This document shows positions 7,462 to 15,675 of a stretch of DNA of 22,947 nucleotides, in pieces. The translations under genes were made by a program, and so were the position numbers. Within the stretch, counting starts at the first letter, position 1. Each line of letters opens with the position of its first letter. Below the pieces are notes generated by a model. That model ran no database searches, had not been told where the DNA came from, and saw only the letters and a list, made by a program, of their open reading frames with translations. The stretch is from an uncultured Nocardioides sp. (GTDB lineage: Bacteria; Actinomycetota; Actinomycetes; Propionibacteriales; Nocardioidaceae), in NCBI RefSeq assembly GCF_946885725.1, contig NZ_CAMPGZ010000043.1, positions 1 through 22,947 of the forward strand, given 5' to 3'.

Positions 7462-9297
7462 ATGGGGGACCACTTCTCGCTCGACGTCGACCCCGACGTC
7501 GTCGCCGCGGCCTCCCGCCGGCTCGGTGAGCGCGCCGACCACCTCCGCGGCCGCGGCCGTACCGCCGCCTCCGCACCCGGACGCTGGCGGTCGGGCTGGT
7601 CGAGCAGGACGGCCGCGACCGTCGCCGAGGAGGCGACCACGCTGGCAGACCACCTCACGACGTTCGGCGGCAAGCTCGCCACCGCGAGCGAGCTGGTAGG
7701 CAGGTTCGCCGAGGACCTCGCGCACGCCGTCGACGTGGAGGTCCCGGACCTCAACCGCCGCTGGCGCGCGGCGGACGCGACGTACGACGACGGGGTCGCG
7801 GCGGCCCACTCCCGGCATGACCGCGCGCTCGCCGACATCGACGCCGGCACCTCCCCGCAGGCCCGCAAGATGATCCGGATGGACCTCGACGACGTGCGCT
7901 CGTCGGGGATCTCCGCGGCGAGCGCGGCCCGCGCTGCCACCCAGGACAAGCTGGAGCTGGAGTTCCAGGACGTCCGCGACCGGCTGCGCCGGCACGCCGC
8001 GCGCATCTCCGACGCGCTCACCGACGCCGTCGCCGTACCCGTGCCGCCGGCGCTGGTCTCGGCCTACCGCGCGGCCCAGGGCAACGTCGTGGCGCAGTGG
8101 CTGTGGAACCGCGGCGGCGGCGCGCTGACCGGCCTGCTCACCCAGGCCGGGCAGCAGCTCGGCGGGCCGCTCGAGGACCTCGAGCGGCAGCTGCAGGAGC
8201 CGCCGGACGACTACGCGGCGATCACGGCGCTGCTCGACCGCGCCCGCGAGCTCGGCGTACCGCCCGAGCAGTACGCCCCGACCCTGCGGGAGTACTGGAA
8301 CCGCCGGGCGGCCGAGGTGGCCGGCATCGACCTCGACGCCTGGGACCCCAGCCTCGGCGCCGACGCCAACCGCGAGACGATCATCAAGGTCTACGAGTAC
8401 TACGCGCAGCTCTACCTGAGGGACCCGGACCTGCAGTGGGCCGGAATGGCGAACATGATCGGCCCGTCGTTCGCCGCCGGCTTCTTCGACCTCGCGCAGT
8501 TCCGTCGCATCGGCGAGACCGTCGGCGACCTGCCGCCGCCGCTGCGCGACGCGCTGCCGCCCGGGGTCGACCAGCTCGCCGACCTCACCGCCGAGGACCT
8601 GCGGTTCTTCGAGACCACGTTCCTCGACATGCAGCAGCAGATCTTCTTCGACCAGGGCTCGATGCATCAGGCGTACGTCGACGGCGGGCTCGAGGCGATC
8701 GAGGAGATGCGCGCCGCGGGGCTGATCGACGACTCGATCCTCGAGGGCTGGCGCGAGGTCGACAGTGGAGTCCCGGCCGAGGTGGCGAAGGGGAACACGA
8801 CGTTCCTCCGGCGCGAGCAGGAGAACATCATCGACGACGAGTACCGGCTGATGTACGAGCACAGCCCGACCGGCCCCGCCATGACGTGGGCGATGACGCT
8901 CATCGGTGCGCCATCGATACCGGGCGCACAGGGCTACCCCGACGTGTTCCCTCAGGTGGTCGCGTTCGAGACGCCCGGCCCGGAGCGGGTCGGCACGCCC
9001 AGCTCGATCTTCGGCCACGACATCCCGCACATCTCCGTGGACAACCCCACGCAGGTGCGCGTCGAGGTGAAGACGCCCTTCCCCGACGGCAACATCGCGC
9101 ACTTCGACGACCGCTGGGCGCTGATCGAGGAGGACACGCTGCCGCGCTACCAGGAGCTGCTGGCCGACGACCCCGGCCGCGTCCGCACGATCATCGGCAG
9201 CGACGTCGAGGGCCGGATCGGCGACCACCGGCTGACCGCGCGGATCGACGAGATCATCGGCCAGATGCTGGACTGGGACGTCGATGTCGACCAATAG
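7462..9297 (+). CDS. Type VII secretion-like protein, unknown C-terminal domain
   Basis: The product has 611 aa, no signal peptide and no clear membrane helix. Residues about 8-240 are Ala-rich helices with Trp42 and Trp46 in GRWRSGW, then heptad-like stretches (EEATTLADHLTTFGGKLATA; ARAATQDKLELEFQDVRDRL). This resembles the WXG/T7SS signal region at the front of actinobacterial secreted toxins. Residues about 300-611 form a separate globular part containing YEYYAQLYLRDPDLQWAGMA, LRREQENIIDDEY and a C-terminal DDRWALIEEDTLPRYQELL; I cannot assign it to a family and see no nuclease, HExxH or deaminase motif. It heads a close-packed cassette with a lipoprotein and an EspC-like protein, which supports a secreted effector or envelope role. 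The start is 6 bp after the LacI-family gene without a Shine-Dalgarno sequence. Confidence 0.7.
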   Translation: MGDHFSLDVDPDVVAAASRRLGERADHLRGRGRTAASAPGRWRSGWSSRTAATVAEEATTLADHLTTFGGKLATASELVGRFAEDLAHAVDVEVPDLNRRWRAADATYDDGVAAAHSRHDRALADIDAGTSPQARKMIRMDLDDVRSSGISAASAARAATQDKLELEFQDVRDRLRRHAARISDALTDAVAVPVPPALVSAYRAAQGNVVAQWLWNRGGGALTGLLTQAGQQLGGPLEDLERQLQEPPDDYAAITALLDRARELGVPPEQYAPTLREYWNRRAAEVAGIDLDAWDPSLGADANRETIIKVYEYYAQLYLRDPDLQWAGMANMIGPSFAAGFFDLAQFRRIGETVGDLPPPLRDALPPGVDQLADLTAEDLRFFETTFLDMQQQIFFDQGSMHQAYVDGGLEAIEEMRAAGLIDDSILEGWREVDSGVPAEVAKGNTTFLRREQENIIDDEYRLMYEHSPTGPAMTWAMTLIGAPSIPGAQGYPDVFPQVVAFETPGPERVGTPSSIFGHDIPHISVDNPTQVRVEVKTPFPDGNIAHFDDRWALIEEDTLPRYQELLADDPGRVRTIIGSDVEGRIGDHRLTARIDEIIGQMLDWDVDVDQ

Positions 9298-9346
9298 CCG
9301 ACGGGGCTGTCCAGGCCGTCCACCCCACCCCCGCGCCGGACGAGCC

Positions 9347-9931
9347 GTGCGCTTGCTCGGGACCGTCGTCGCGACGGCCCTGGCCCTGACCATCGGAGGA
9401 TGCAACGTGACGACCGACGGCGGACCCCGCAGCCAGCAGCGCGAGGCGGTCAGGGAGGCGGTCGGGGACGGCGAGCTGACCATCGACCTCTCCTCGCCGC
9501 CGACCCGCGCCGACCTCGCCCTGCCCGAGGGCCGGACCACGACCGTCCTGCAGCGCGACGAGCGCGAGCCGTTCGACGTCACGGTCGTGTTCCGCGACGG
9601 CACCGAGCTGACCACGTCGGCGAGCTGGGTGACCGTCACCGCCGAGGACGAGAGCGCCGACCCGACGTCCGTGACGATCCGCCGAGCCGGCGACGGGCTC
9701 GACGACCTGCGGGCGGCGGTCGAGCAGTCCGTGGCCGACTTCGGCGTCGAGCGGTCCCGCGCCGACACCGCTCTGAGCCAGTCCGAGCGAGCGACGAGCG
9801 GGGACGCCGACGCGAAGTACGTGCTGCCCACGGCCGTGGCACCGCCCGACCGGCTGGAGGTGGAGACCATCGCCAAGGCGAACCGCGAGGAGTACCACGT
9901 CAACTACCTCGTCTCCTGGGAGGCGCCGTGA
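9347..9931 (+). CDS. Small secreted lipoprotein, unknown function
   Basis: From the GTG at 9347 the protein opens with MRLLGTVVATALALTIGGC, a clean signal peptide with lipobox and lipidated Cys19, preceded by a GGACGAG ribosome-binding-like stretch. The longer reading from ATG 9284 would add 21 Arg/Pro-rich residues and overlap the previous gene by 14 bp; it is possible but less natural. The mature part of about 175 aa is acidic, with beta-rich stretches (FDVTVVFRDGTELTTSASWV) and a helical section rich in Asp and Ala, and ends EYHVNYLVSWEAP. It probably sits on the outer face of the membrane. Its stop overlaps the start of the EspC-like gene (GTGA), so the two are co-translated. Confidence 0.7.
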   Translation: MRLLGTVVATALALTIGGCNVTTDGGPRSQQREAVREAVGDGELTIDLSSPPTRADLALPEGRTTTVLQRDEREPFDVTVVFRDGTELTTSASWVTVTAEDESADPTSVTIRRAGDGLDDLRAAVEQSVADFGVERSRADTALSQSERATSGDADAKYVLPTAVAPPDRLEVETIAKANREEYHVNYLVSWEAP

Positions 9932-10218
9932 GCGAGCCGCCGATCCACGCCGACACCGGTGTCCTCACCGGCGTCAAGGACGAGTTCCGCGCGCTCGGCC
10001 GGGAGCTGCGCGACGCCCCCGCGAAGGTTCGCGCGGACGCCAGGCACGTGCACGAGGGAGCCGGCGAGTTCGGCGACGCGCTGGTCGACGGCGTCGCGGC
10101 GTTCGAGCTGTCGTGGCAGGCCGCGCTCGACGCGACCAGCGAGACCGCCGGCCGGATCGCCGCGAACGTCGGCGGCTACGCCCTCGACCTCGAGGCGCTC
10201 GACCTCGGCAACAGCTGA
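9928..10218 (+). CDS. EspC/WXG100-like type VII secretion protein
   Basis: A 96-aa helical protein of the size of ESX small substrates. It lacks Cys, has a single Trp63 in AFELSWQAALDATSE, and shows EGAGEFGDALVDGVAAFELS followed by a second long helix (SETAGRIAANVGGYALDLEALD), which suits the two-helix hairpin of EspC-like and WXG100 proteins. It lacks an exact WxG. The GTG start overlaps the lipoprotein stop by 4 bp and has GGGAGG 4 nt upstream, a strong site. By analogy it would be a partner or co-secreted chaperone for the 611-aa protein. No ESX ATPase or membrane component lies in the window, so the secretion machine must be elsewhere if the assignment is right. Confidence 0.65.
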   Translation: MSEPPIHADTGVLTGVKDEFRALGRELRDAPAKVRADARHVHEGAGEFGDALVDGVAAFELSWQAALDATSETAGRIAANVGGYALDLEALDLGNS

Positions 10219-10222
10219 CGCC

Positions 10223-10882
10223 GTGCCCACCGAGGAGGTCGCCCGCGCGGAGTCGGAGCGGGGCGAGATCGTGCTGCTGCGTCGCGACACCGGGGCGCTC
10301 GAGCTGCGCGTGAACGGCGTGTTCGTGATGGACACCGTCGAGACGTCGACGGAGCAGGCTCTGGCCGAGGCCGCGCTGGCCGTCGTCGACGAGCCGCGGG
10401 GGGTGCTGGTCGGTGGCCTCGGCCTCGGATTCACCGCGCACGCTGTGCTCGCCGACCCGCGCGTCGAGAAGGTCGCCGTCGTCGAGATCGAGGACGCGAT
10501 CGTCGGCTGGATGCGCGACGCGACCGTGCCGCACGGGCCGGCGTTCCTCGCCGACGAGCGGCTGACCATCGTGGTCGCGGACGTCCGCGCCGCCGTCGCC
10601 GAGGCCACCCCGGCGTCGTACGACCTGGTGCTGCTGGACGTCGACAACGGCCCGGGCTACCTCGTGCACGACAGCAACGCCGAGGTGTACGCCGTACCGT
10701 TCCTGAGGCAGCTGCACGACCTGCTGCGCCCCGGCGGCGCGCTCGTGGTGTGGTCGGCCGCGCCGGACCGCGCGCTCGGCGAGGCCGTCGAGCAGGTGTT
10801 CGGGGCGGTGGCGCCGGTGCCCTTCGACGTGCAGCTGCAGGGGCGAGCCGAGCAGTACTGGCTCTACCAGGCCCGTCGCTGA
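10223..10882 (+). CDS. Spermidine-synthase-like methyltransferase-fold protein
   Basis: A 219-aa class I SAM-binding (Rossmann) fold protein. GGLGLG (64-69) is the nucleotide loop, Glu88 in VVEIE ends beta-2, Asp120 follows in VVADVR, and YDLVLLDVDNGPG (133-145) is the beta-4 segment of the SpeE family. It is shorter than true spermidine synthases and lacks their N-terminal beta domain, so it belongs to the SpeE-like group of unknown substrate. The GTG start is 4 bp after the previous stop, suggesting it is transcribed with the type VII-like cassette, although a metabolic link is not evident. The alternative is a housekeeping gene tied to fumC, which begins 29 bp downstream. Confidence 0.8.
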   Translation: MPTEEVARAESERGEIVLLRRDTGALELRVNGVFVMDTVETSTEQALAEAALAVVDEPRGVLVGGLGLGFTAHAVLADPRVEKVAVVEIEDAIVGWMRDATVPHGPAFLADERLTIVVADVRAAVAEATPASYDLVLLDVDNGPGYLVHDSNAEVYAVPFLRQLHDLLRPGGALVVWSAAPDRALGEAVEQVFGAVAPVPFDVQLQGRAEQYWLYQARR

Positions 10883-10899
10883 TCCGCCCGCTGCCGTCG

Positions 10900-10905
10900 T
10901 AGGGT
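10900..10905 (+). promoter_or_regulatory. Possible leaderless promoter of fumC
   Basis: TAGGGT (TAnnnT) ends 6 nt before the fumC ATG at 10912, in a gap that contains no Shine-Dalgarno sequence. The -35 is weak. A leaderless transcript is a reasonable reading. Confidence 0.35.
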
Positions 10906-10911
10906 CGGCCC

Positions 10912-12288
<1,377 letters not shown>

Positions 12289-12325
12289 TCCAGCGCGACC
12301 GGTACCCCCGCAACGTCCGGTGGCG

Positions 12326-12349
12326 TTGCGGTTTGGTCCCCAACCGCAA
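12326..12349 (+). terminator. Hairpin after fumC
   Basis: TTGCGGTT (12326-12333) and AACCGCAA (12342-12349) form a perfect 8-bp stem with an 8-nt loop, 37 nt after the fumC stop. No U tract follows, but stem-only terminators are usual in actinobacteria. It is the first of three neighbouring inverted repeats. Confidence 0.5.
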
Positions 12350-12356
12350 GATCCGG

Positions 12357-12416
12357 GCGCTGGAACGTGCGGTTCGTGACCAATAGATCGTTCCAGCGCG
12401 AAGCGCTGCCGCTTCG
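12357..12416. other. Two further inverted repeats
   Basis: GCGCTGGAACG (12357-12367) pairs perfectly with CGTTCCAGCGC (12389-12399) around a 21-nt loop. CGAAGCG (12399-12405) pairs with CGCTTCG (12410-12416) around CTGC. The 234-bp gap between fumC and the sigma-factor relic (12289-12522) holds no convincing gene. The stems may be termination structures or a small palindromic repeat element. Confidence 0.5.
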
Positions 12417-12522
12417 TGCTGAGGAGCCACGCCGGCACGAGCTGGGCGCGACCACACTCGCCACGCCCGCCGTGCAACCTTCGTCGGACTCAACTCGCCC
12501 CTGAGCATGGAGCGGGGACCTG

Positions 12523-12815
12523 ATGCGTGCAGAGGCGGCGTTCGTGGAGTTCGCCCAGGCGGCGAGCCCACGGCTGCGCCGCACGGCCGACCTGATGTGC
12601 GGGGACTGGGAGCTCGCCTCGGACCACGTCCAGGAGGGCCTGATCCGGGTGTACGTCGCCTGGCCGCGGCTGACCCGGGCGAGCGGAGAGTAGGCCTGCG
12701 CCCGCAAGGCCGTCGTGAGCGCGCTGGTCGACCATGCCCGTCGCCGGTCGAGCCCCGAGGTGATCGACGCGACCGGTGAGCGCATCGTGCTGGGCCAGTA
12801 CTGCGGCGCCAAGCC
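12523..12815 (+). pseudogene. Broken SigE-family ECF sigma factor
   Basis: From ATG 12523 the frame reads like region 2 of the actinobacterial SigE-family extracytoplasmic sigma factors: AAFVEFAQAASPRLRRTADL, then MCGDWELASDHVQEGLIRVY and VAWPRLTRASGE. A TAG at 12691-12693 then interrupts it at codon 57. The same frame continues with ACARKAVVSALVDHARRRSS and ends its recognisable part at about 12815. Region 4, which recognises the -35, is missing. The sequence jumps at about 12815-12822 into what looks like the C-terminus of a different protein in another frame, so a deletion probably removed the sigma C-terminus and the next gene's 5' part. It cannot make a working sigma factor. Confidence 0.75.
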
Positions 12816-13132
12816 AAGGGAGTGCGCGACGAGCGCGTCCAGGTCATCGAGCTCGACGGCGACCCGGTCGTCACGATTCAGGACGGCGACCTCGACGGCG
12901 GGCTGTCGGGGACGGGCGACGTGGTGGCCGTGGAGTCGTACCAGCGCAGCGGCCGCGGCGGGACGTTCGTCTACGACCTCGCGACCGACCGCTTCCTGCA
13001 CGTGAGGGACGGCGTCTCGTCGTACAGCATGGGTGGGCCGGCGCCGGGACGCCGGCTCAGCTGGAGCACCCCGGAGAACGGCAGGAAGGGCGCGACCAGA
13101 GGCTCGGGGAGCTCACCGGGTCGGCGGACTGA
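12816..13132 (+). pseudogene. C-terminal remnant of a propeller-like protein
   Basis: In the frame entered at about 12822 the translation looks genuinely coding: VQVIELDGDPVVTIQDGDL, then VVAVESYQRSGRGGTFVYDL and TDRFLHVRDGVSSYSMGG, with strand-turn repeats like a beta-propeller end. SigE-family sigma genes are often followed by such a secreted or membrane-bound propeller-like protein. At about 13095 the reading seems to slip: the other frame gives a natural tail, RLGELTGSAD, with a TGA at 13130-13132. No start or upstream part is left. It is probably the rest of the sigma factor's partner gene after a deletion. The family name is inferred from composition only. Confidence 0.5.
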
Positions 13133-13142
13133 GCGTGGTCGC

Positions 13143-13835
13143 TCAGTACCAGTTGTTGGCCTGCTTGAACTCCCAGGCGGAGCACGGCGTGCCGTAGCTG
13201 GACCGGATGTAGTCCAGGCCCCACTCGATCTGCGTGACGGGGTTGGTCATGTAGTCGGCCGGGAGGTCGTGCGTCTCGGTCAGGGCCTGCGGAATGCCGT
13301 AGGCGCTGGACGACGGGTTGTCCGCGTGCGGGTCCCAGTCGCTCTCGCTCACGTAGAGCTGGTCGAGGCAGCTGAACTCAGACTGCGAGAACCCGTACTT
13401 CGGCAGCAGTTTCCGCGCGATCTCGCGCGGGTCCTGGTTGGCCAGCGCCTCGGCGGGGTCCTTCTTCGTCCGCTTGTGCTTGCCGCCCTCGTTCTTCTTC
13501 TCGTCGCTCTTGCCGTCACGAGAGTCGGACCGGGAGGCGGCGCGGTCGTCACGGCCCTCGAGGGCCTTCTCGTCGCCGGCCTTGGGGGCGGGACGGTCCA
13601 GCTTCGGGGCGGTGCGGAGCGCGGCGTGGTCGGAGCCGGCCGCCGGGTCCTGCTGTGCGAGGACGCCGGAGGTCACCGCGACACCGGTGGTGACCACGGC
13701 CACACCGGACAGGAGGACACCCTTCTTGATGCCCTTCTTGACGGCCGGCTCGGGCGCGAGACCTCGGTGCTTGGGGACGTACGTGTCACGACGTGGCACA
13801 GGGAAAACAACCTGACGATCGACTGCAGGGGACAT
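13143..13835 (-). CDS. Secreted transglycosylase-like protein
   Basis: A 230-aa protein with a basic N-terminus, one hydrophobic segment at about 38-60 (KGVLLSGVAVVTTGVAVTSG) that acts as signal or anchor, a highly charged Lys/Asp/Glu linker at about 70-135 and a compact C-terminal domain at about 140-230. The last shows YVSESDWDPHADNPSSSAYG, which resembles the catalytic Glu region of lysozyme-like lytic transglycosylases, then IEWGLDYIRSSYGTPCSAW and the end NNWY. Proteins of this type act on peptidoglycan outside the cell. It ends 10 bp from the convergent sigma-factor relic. The ATG at 13835 has its GGTGAGGG ribosome binding stretch inside a strong hairpin. Enzyme activity is inferred from the fold pattern. 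Confidence 0.8.
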   Translation of the reverse strand: MSPAVDRQVVFPVPRRDTYVPKHRGLAPEPAVKKGIKKGVLLSGVAVVTTGVAVTSGVLAQQDPAAGSDHAALRTAPKLDRPAPKAGDEKALEGRDDRAASRSDSRDGKSDEKKNEGGKHKRTKKDPAEALANQDPREIARKLLPKYGFSQSEFSCLDQLYVSESDWDPHADNPSSSAYGIPQALTETHDLPADYMTNPVTQIEWGLDYIRSSYGTPCSAWEFKQANNWY

Positions 13836-13839
13836 GCAA

Positions 13840-13860
13840 CGGGGCCCTCACCGGGCCCCG
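13840..13860 (-). promoter_or_regulatory. Hairpin over the ribosome binding site
   Basis: On the minus strand CGGGGCCC and GGGCCCCG form an 8-bp all-GC stem around the loop GGTGA, ending 4 nt before the ATG at 13835. The only purine-rich Shine-Dalgarno candidate, GGTGAGGG, lies in the loop and 3' arm, so it is paired in the folded leader. Confidence 0.5.
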
Positions 13861-13949
13861 ACGAAGCGTCCACCGTGCCTGAGCCCCTGGCCGGATGCAA
13901 GTCGAGACGGGGGGTGCGTGTGGCACCTCACGTCCCGCCCGCCGGGTCA

Positions 13950-13971
13950 TGACCGCGTCAGGACGCGGTCA
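13950..13971 (-). terminator. Palindrome after phoH2
   Basis: TGACCGCGTC (13950-13959) and GACGCGGTCA (13962-13971) are perfect 10-bp reverse complements around AG. It lies 30 nt past the phoH2 stop and before the next minus-strand gene. A terminator is likely; an operator for the transglycosylase gene is the alternative. Confidence 0.45.
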
Positions 13972-14001
13972 GAACGGGACTCAGGACACGGTGGGGGCCG
14001 C

Positions 14002-15405
14002 TCAGACGGTGACGTTCTCCAGCATCTCGGTGACCAGCGCGGCGATCGGCGACCGCTCGGAGCGGGTCAGCGTGACGTGCGCGAACAGCGGGTGGCCCTT
14101 GAGCTTCTCGACCACCGCCACCACGCCGTCGTGCCGGCCCACGCGCAGGTTGTCGCGCTGTGCGACGTCGTGGGTGAGTACCACTTTGGAGTTCGCGCCG
14201 ATCCGCGACAGCACGGTGAGCAGCACGTTGCGCTCCAGCGACTGCGCCTCGTCGACGATCACGAACGCGTCGTGCAGCGACCGGCCGCGGATGTGCGTGA
14301 GCGGCAGCACCTCGAGCATCCCGCGGTCGAGCACCTCGTCGATCACGTCGGACGAGGTCAGCGCGCCGAGCGTGTCGAACACCGCCTGGCCCCAGGGCGA
14401 CATCTTCTCGGACTCGCTGCCGGGCAGGTAGCCGAGCTCCTGGCCGCCCACGGCGAACAACGGGCGGAACACCACGACCTTCTTGTGCTGGCGGCGCTCC
14501 ATCACGGCCTCGAGGCCGGCGCAGAGCGCCATCGCCGACTTGCCGGTGCCGGCGCGGCCACCGAGCGACACGATCCCGACCTCGGGGTCGAGCAGCATCT
14601 CGAGCGCGATCCGTTGCTCCGCCGACCGGCCGTGTACGCCGAACGCGTCCCGGTCGCCCCGGACGAGGTGCACGCGCTTGTCGGCCTTGACCCGGCCGAG
14701 TGCGCTCCCCCGCTCGGAGAGCAGTACCAGCCCGGTGTGGCAGGGCAGGTCGCGGGCCTCCTCGAGGTCGACCACGCTGTCGTCGTACAGCTCGTCGAGG
14801 ACGGCCGCCGGCACCTCCAGCTCGGTCATCCCGGTCCAGCCGGACTCGACGGCGAGCTCGGCGAGGTACTCCTCGGCGTCCAGACCGACGGCCGACGCCT
14901 TGATCCGCAGCGGGAGGTCCTTGGAGACAAGCGTCACGTGGCGACCCTCGTTGGCGAGGTTGCGCGCGACGGCGAGGATGCGCGTGTCGTTGTCACCGAG
15001 CCGGAAGCCGCTGGGCAGCGACTCGGGGTCGGTGTGGTTGAGCTCGACGCGGATCGACCCGCCGTTGTCGCCGACGGGGACCGGTTCGTCGAGCCGGCCG
15101 TGCAGCACCCGCAGCTCGTCGAGCCGGCGCAGCGCCGCCCGCGCGAAGTAGCCCAGCTCGGGGTGGTGCCGCTTGCCCTCCAGCTCGGTGATCACCACCA
15201 CCGGGAGCACCACCTCGTGCTCGTCGAAGCGGTGCAGGGCCCCCGGGTCGGCCAGCAGGACGCTGGTGTCCAGCACGATCGTGCGGACGGCCGGGTCGAC
15301 CGCGGCCGAAGCCGCGGCGCGCTTGCGGGTCTCTCCCCCTCCGGCGGTACGGCGGGCAGCCGTGCCGGCCGGTGACGATGCCGAGGTGCTCTTCGATGCA
15401 GCCAC
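14002..15405 (-). CDS. phoH2: PhoH2: PIN domain fused to PhoH ATPase
   Basis: A 467-aa two-domain protein. After a 40-residue Ser/Ala/Arg tail comes a PIN ribonuclease domain with the expected acidic residues: Asp46 in VLDTSVLL, Glu74, Asp138/Asp140 in LGDND and Asp163 in SKD. The C-terminal part is a PhoH-type P-loop ATPase with Walker A GRAGTGKS (283-290) and Walker B VIVDEAQ (Asp385, Glu386). In mycobacteria, PhoH2 is known as an RNA helicase/ribonuclease associated with an upstream phoAT antitoxin ORF. I see no convincing antitoxin ORF in the 270 bp upstream here. The GTG start at 15405 is supported by GAGGGGAC about 6 nt before it. Confidence 0.93.
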   Translation of the reverse strand: MAASKSTSASSPAGTAARRTAGGGETRKRAAASAAVDPAVRTIVLDTSVLLADPGALHRFDEHEVVLPVVVITELEGKRHHPELGYFARAALRRLDELRVLHGRLDEPVPVGDNGGSIRVELNHTDPESLPSGFRLGDNDTRILAVARNLANEGRHVTLVSKDLPLRIKASAVGLDAEEYLAELAVESGWTGMTELEVPAAVLDELYDDSVVDLEEARDLPCHTGLVLLSERGSALGRVKADKRVHLVRGDRDAFGVHGRSAEQRIALEMLLDPEVGIVSLGGRAGTGKSAMALCAGLEAVMERRQHKKVVVFRPLFAVGGQELGYLPGSESEKMSPWGQAVFDTLGALTSSDVIDEVLDRGMLEVLPLTHIRGRSLHDAFVIVDEAQSLERNVLLTVLSRIGANSKVVLTHDVAQRDNLRVGRHDGVVAVVEKLKGHPLFAHVTLTRSERSPIAALVTEMLENVTV

Positions 15406-15441
15406 GCTACGTCCCCTCGCAGACCGGCACGCGCACTCGCG

Positions 15442-15475
15442 TCCCGGTCCTGGTCAGTTCGCCTCCGGACCGGGA
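15442..15475 (-). promoter_or_regulatory. Inverted repeat in the phoH2 leader
   Basis: TCCCGGTCC (15442-15450) and GGACCGGGA (15467-15475) form a perfect 9-bp stem with a 16-nt loop. It ends 36 nt upstream of the phoH2 GTG. It may be a leader structure or a binding site; no known riboswitch pattern was recognised. Confidence 0.4.
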
Positions 15476-15517
15476 GCGGGCCCGAAAGTCCGAGTGCGGA
15501 CCTCCGAGTGGTGCTGG

Positions 15518-15533
15518 TCGTGAGTTCTCACGA
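15518..15533. promoter_or_regulatory. Operator-like palindrome
   Basis: TCGTGAG-TT-CTCACGA is a perfect 16-bp dyad, too tight for a stable RNA hairpin of full length but of the right form for a dimeric DNA-binding protein. It lies about 113 bp upstream of the phoH2 start. Confidence 0.35.
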
Positions 15534-15544
15534 ACGGGCCTCCC

Positions 15545-15574
15545 GAGACGGTCGGCTTCCCCACCGGCCGTCTC
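15545..15574. terminator. Hairpin between uppS and phoH2
   Basis: GAGACGGTCGG (15545-15555) pairs with CCGGCCGTCTC (15564-15574) with a single T-G wobble and an 8-nt loop. It lies about 100 bp past the stop of the minus-strand isoprenyl diphosphate synthase gene and may end its transcript. The rest of the 270-bp gap (15406-15675) has no ORF that I can support. Confidence 0.4.
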
Positions 15575-15675
15575 TTCGAAGGTAAGCGTCCCGGCTTCGC
15601 AGCGGAGGAAGACACGCCCGATCGCAGGTCAGGTGAAGGTAAAACGTTCCGGCCACGGCTCGACCACCCGGAGGC

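Noticed and set aside
9284..9346. An upstream ATG start for the lipoprotein.
   Set aside because: It adds an Arg/Pro-rich leader before a complete signal peptide; kept only as an alternative.
6349..9903. A 1184-codon open frame on the minus strand.
   Set aside because: It is the antisense shadow of the LacI-family gene and the cassette; in GC-rich DNA such long open frames are common, and its composition is not protein-like.
13836..14001. Possible c-di-AMP (ydaO-type) riboswitch before the transglycosylase gene, since such genes often have one in actinobacteria.
   Set aside because: The conserved GGGGAACC-type core and the expected helices were not found; only a terminator-like palindrome and the start-site hairpin are visible.
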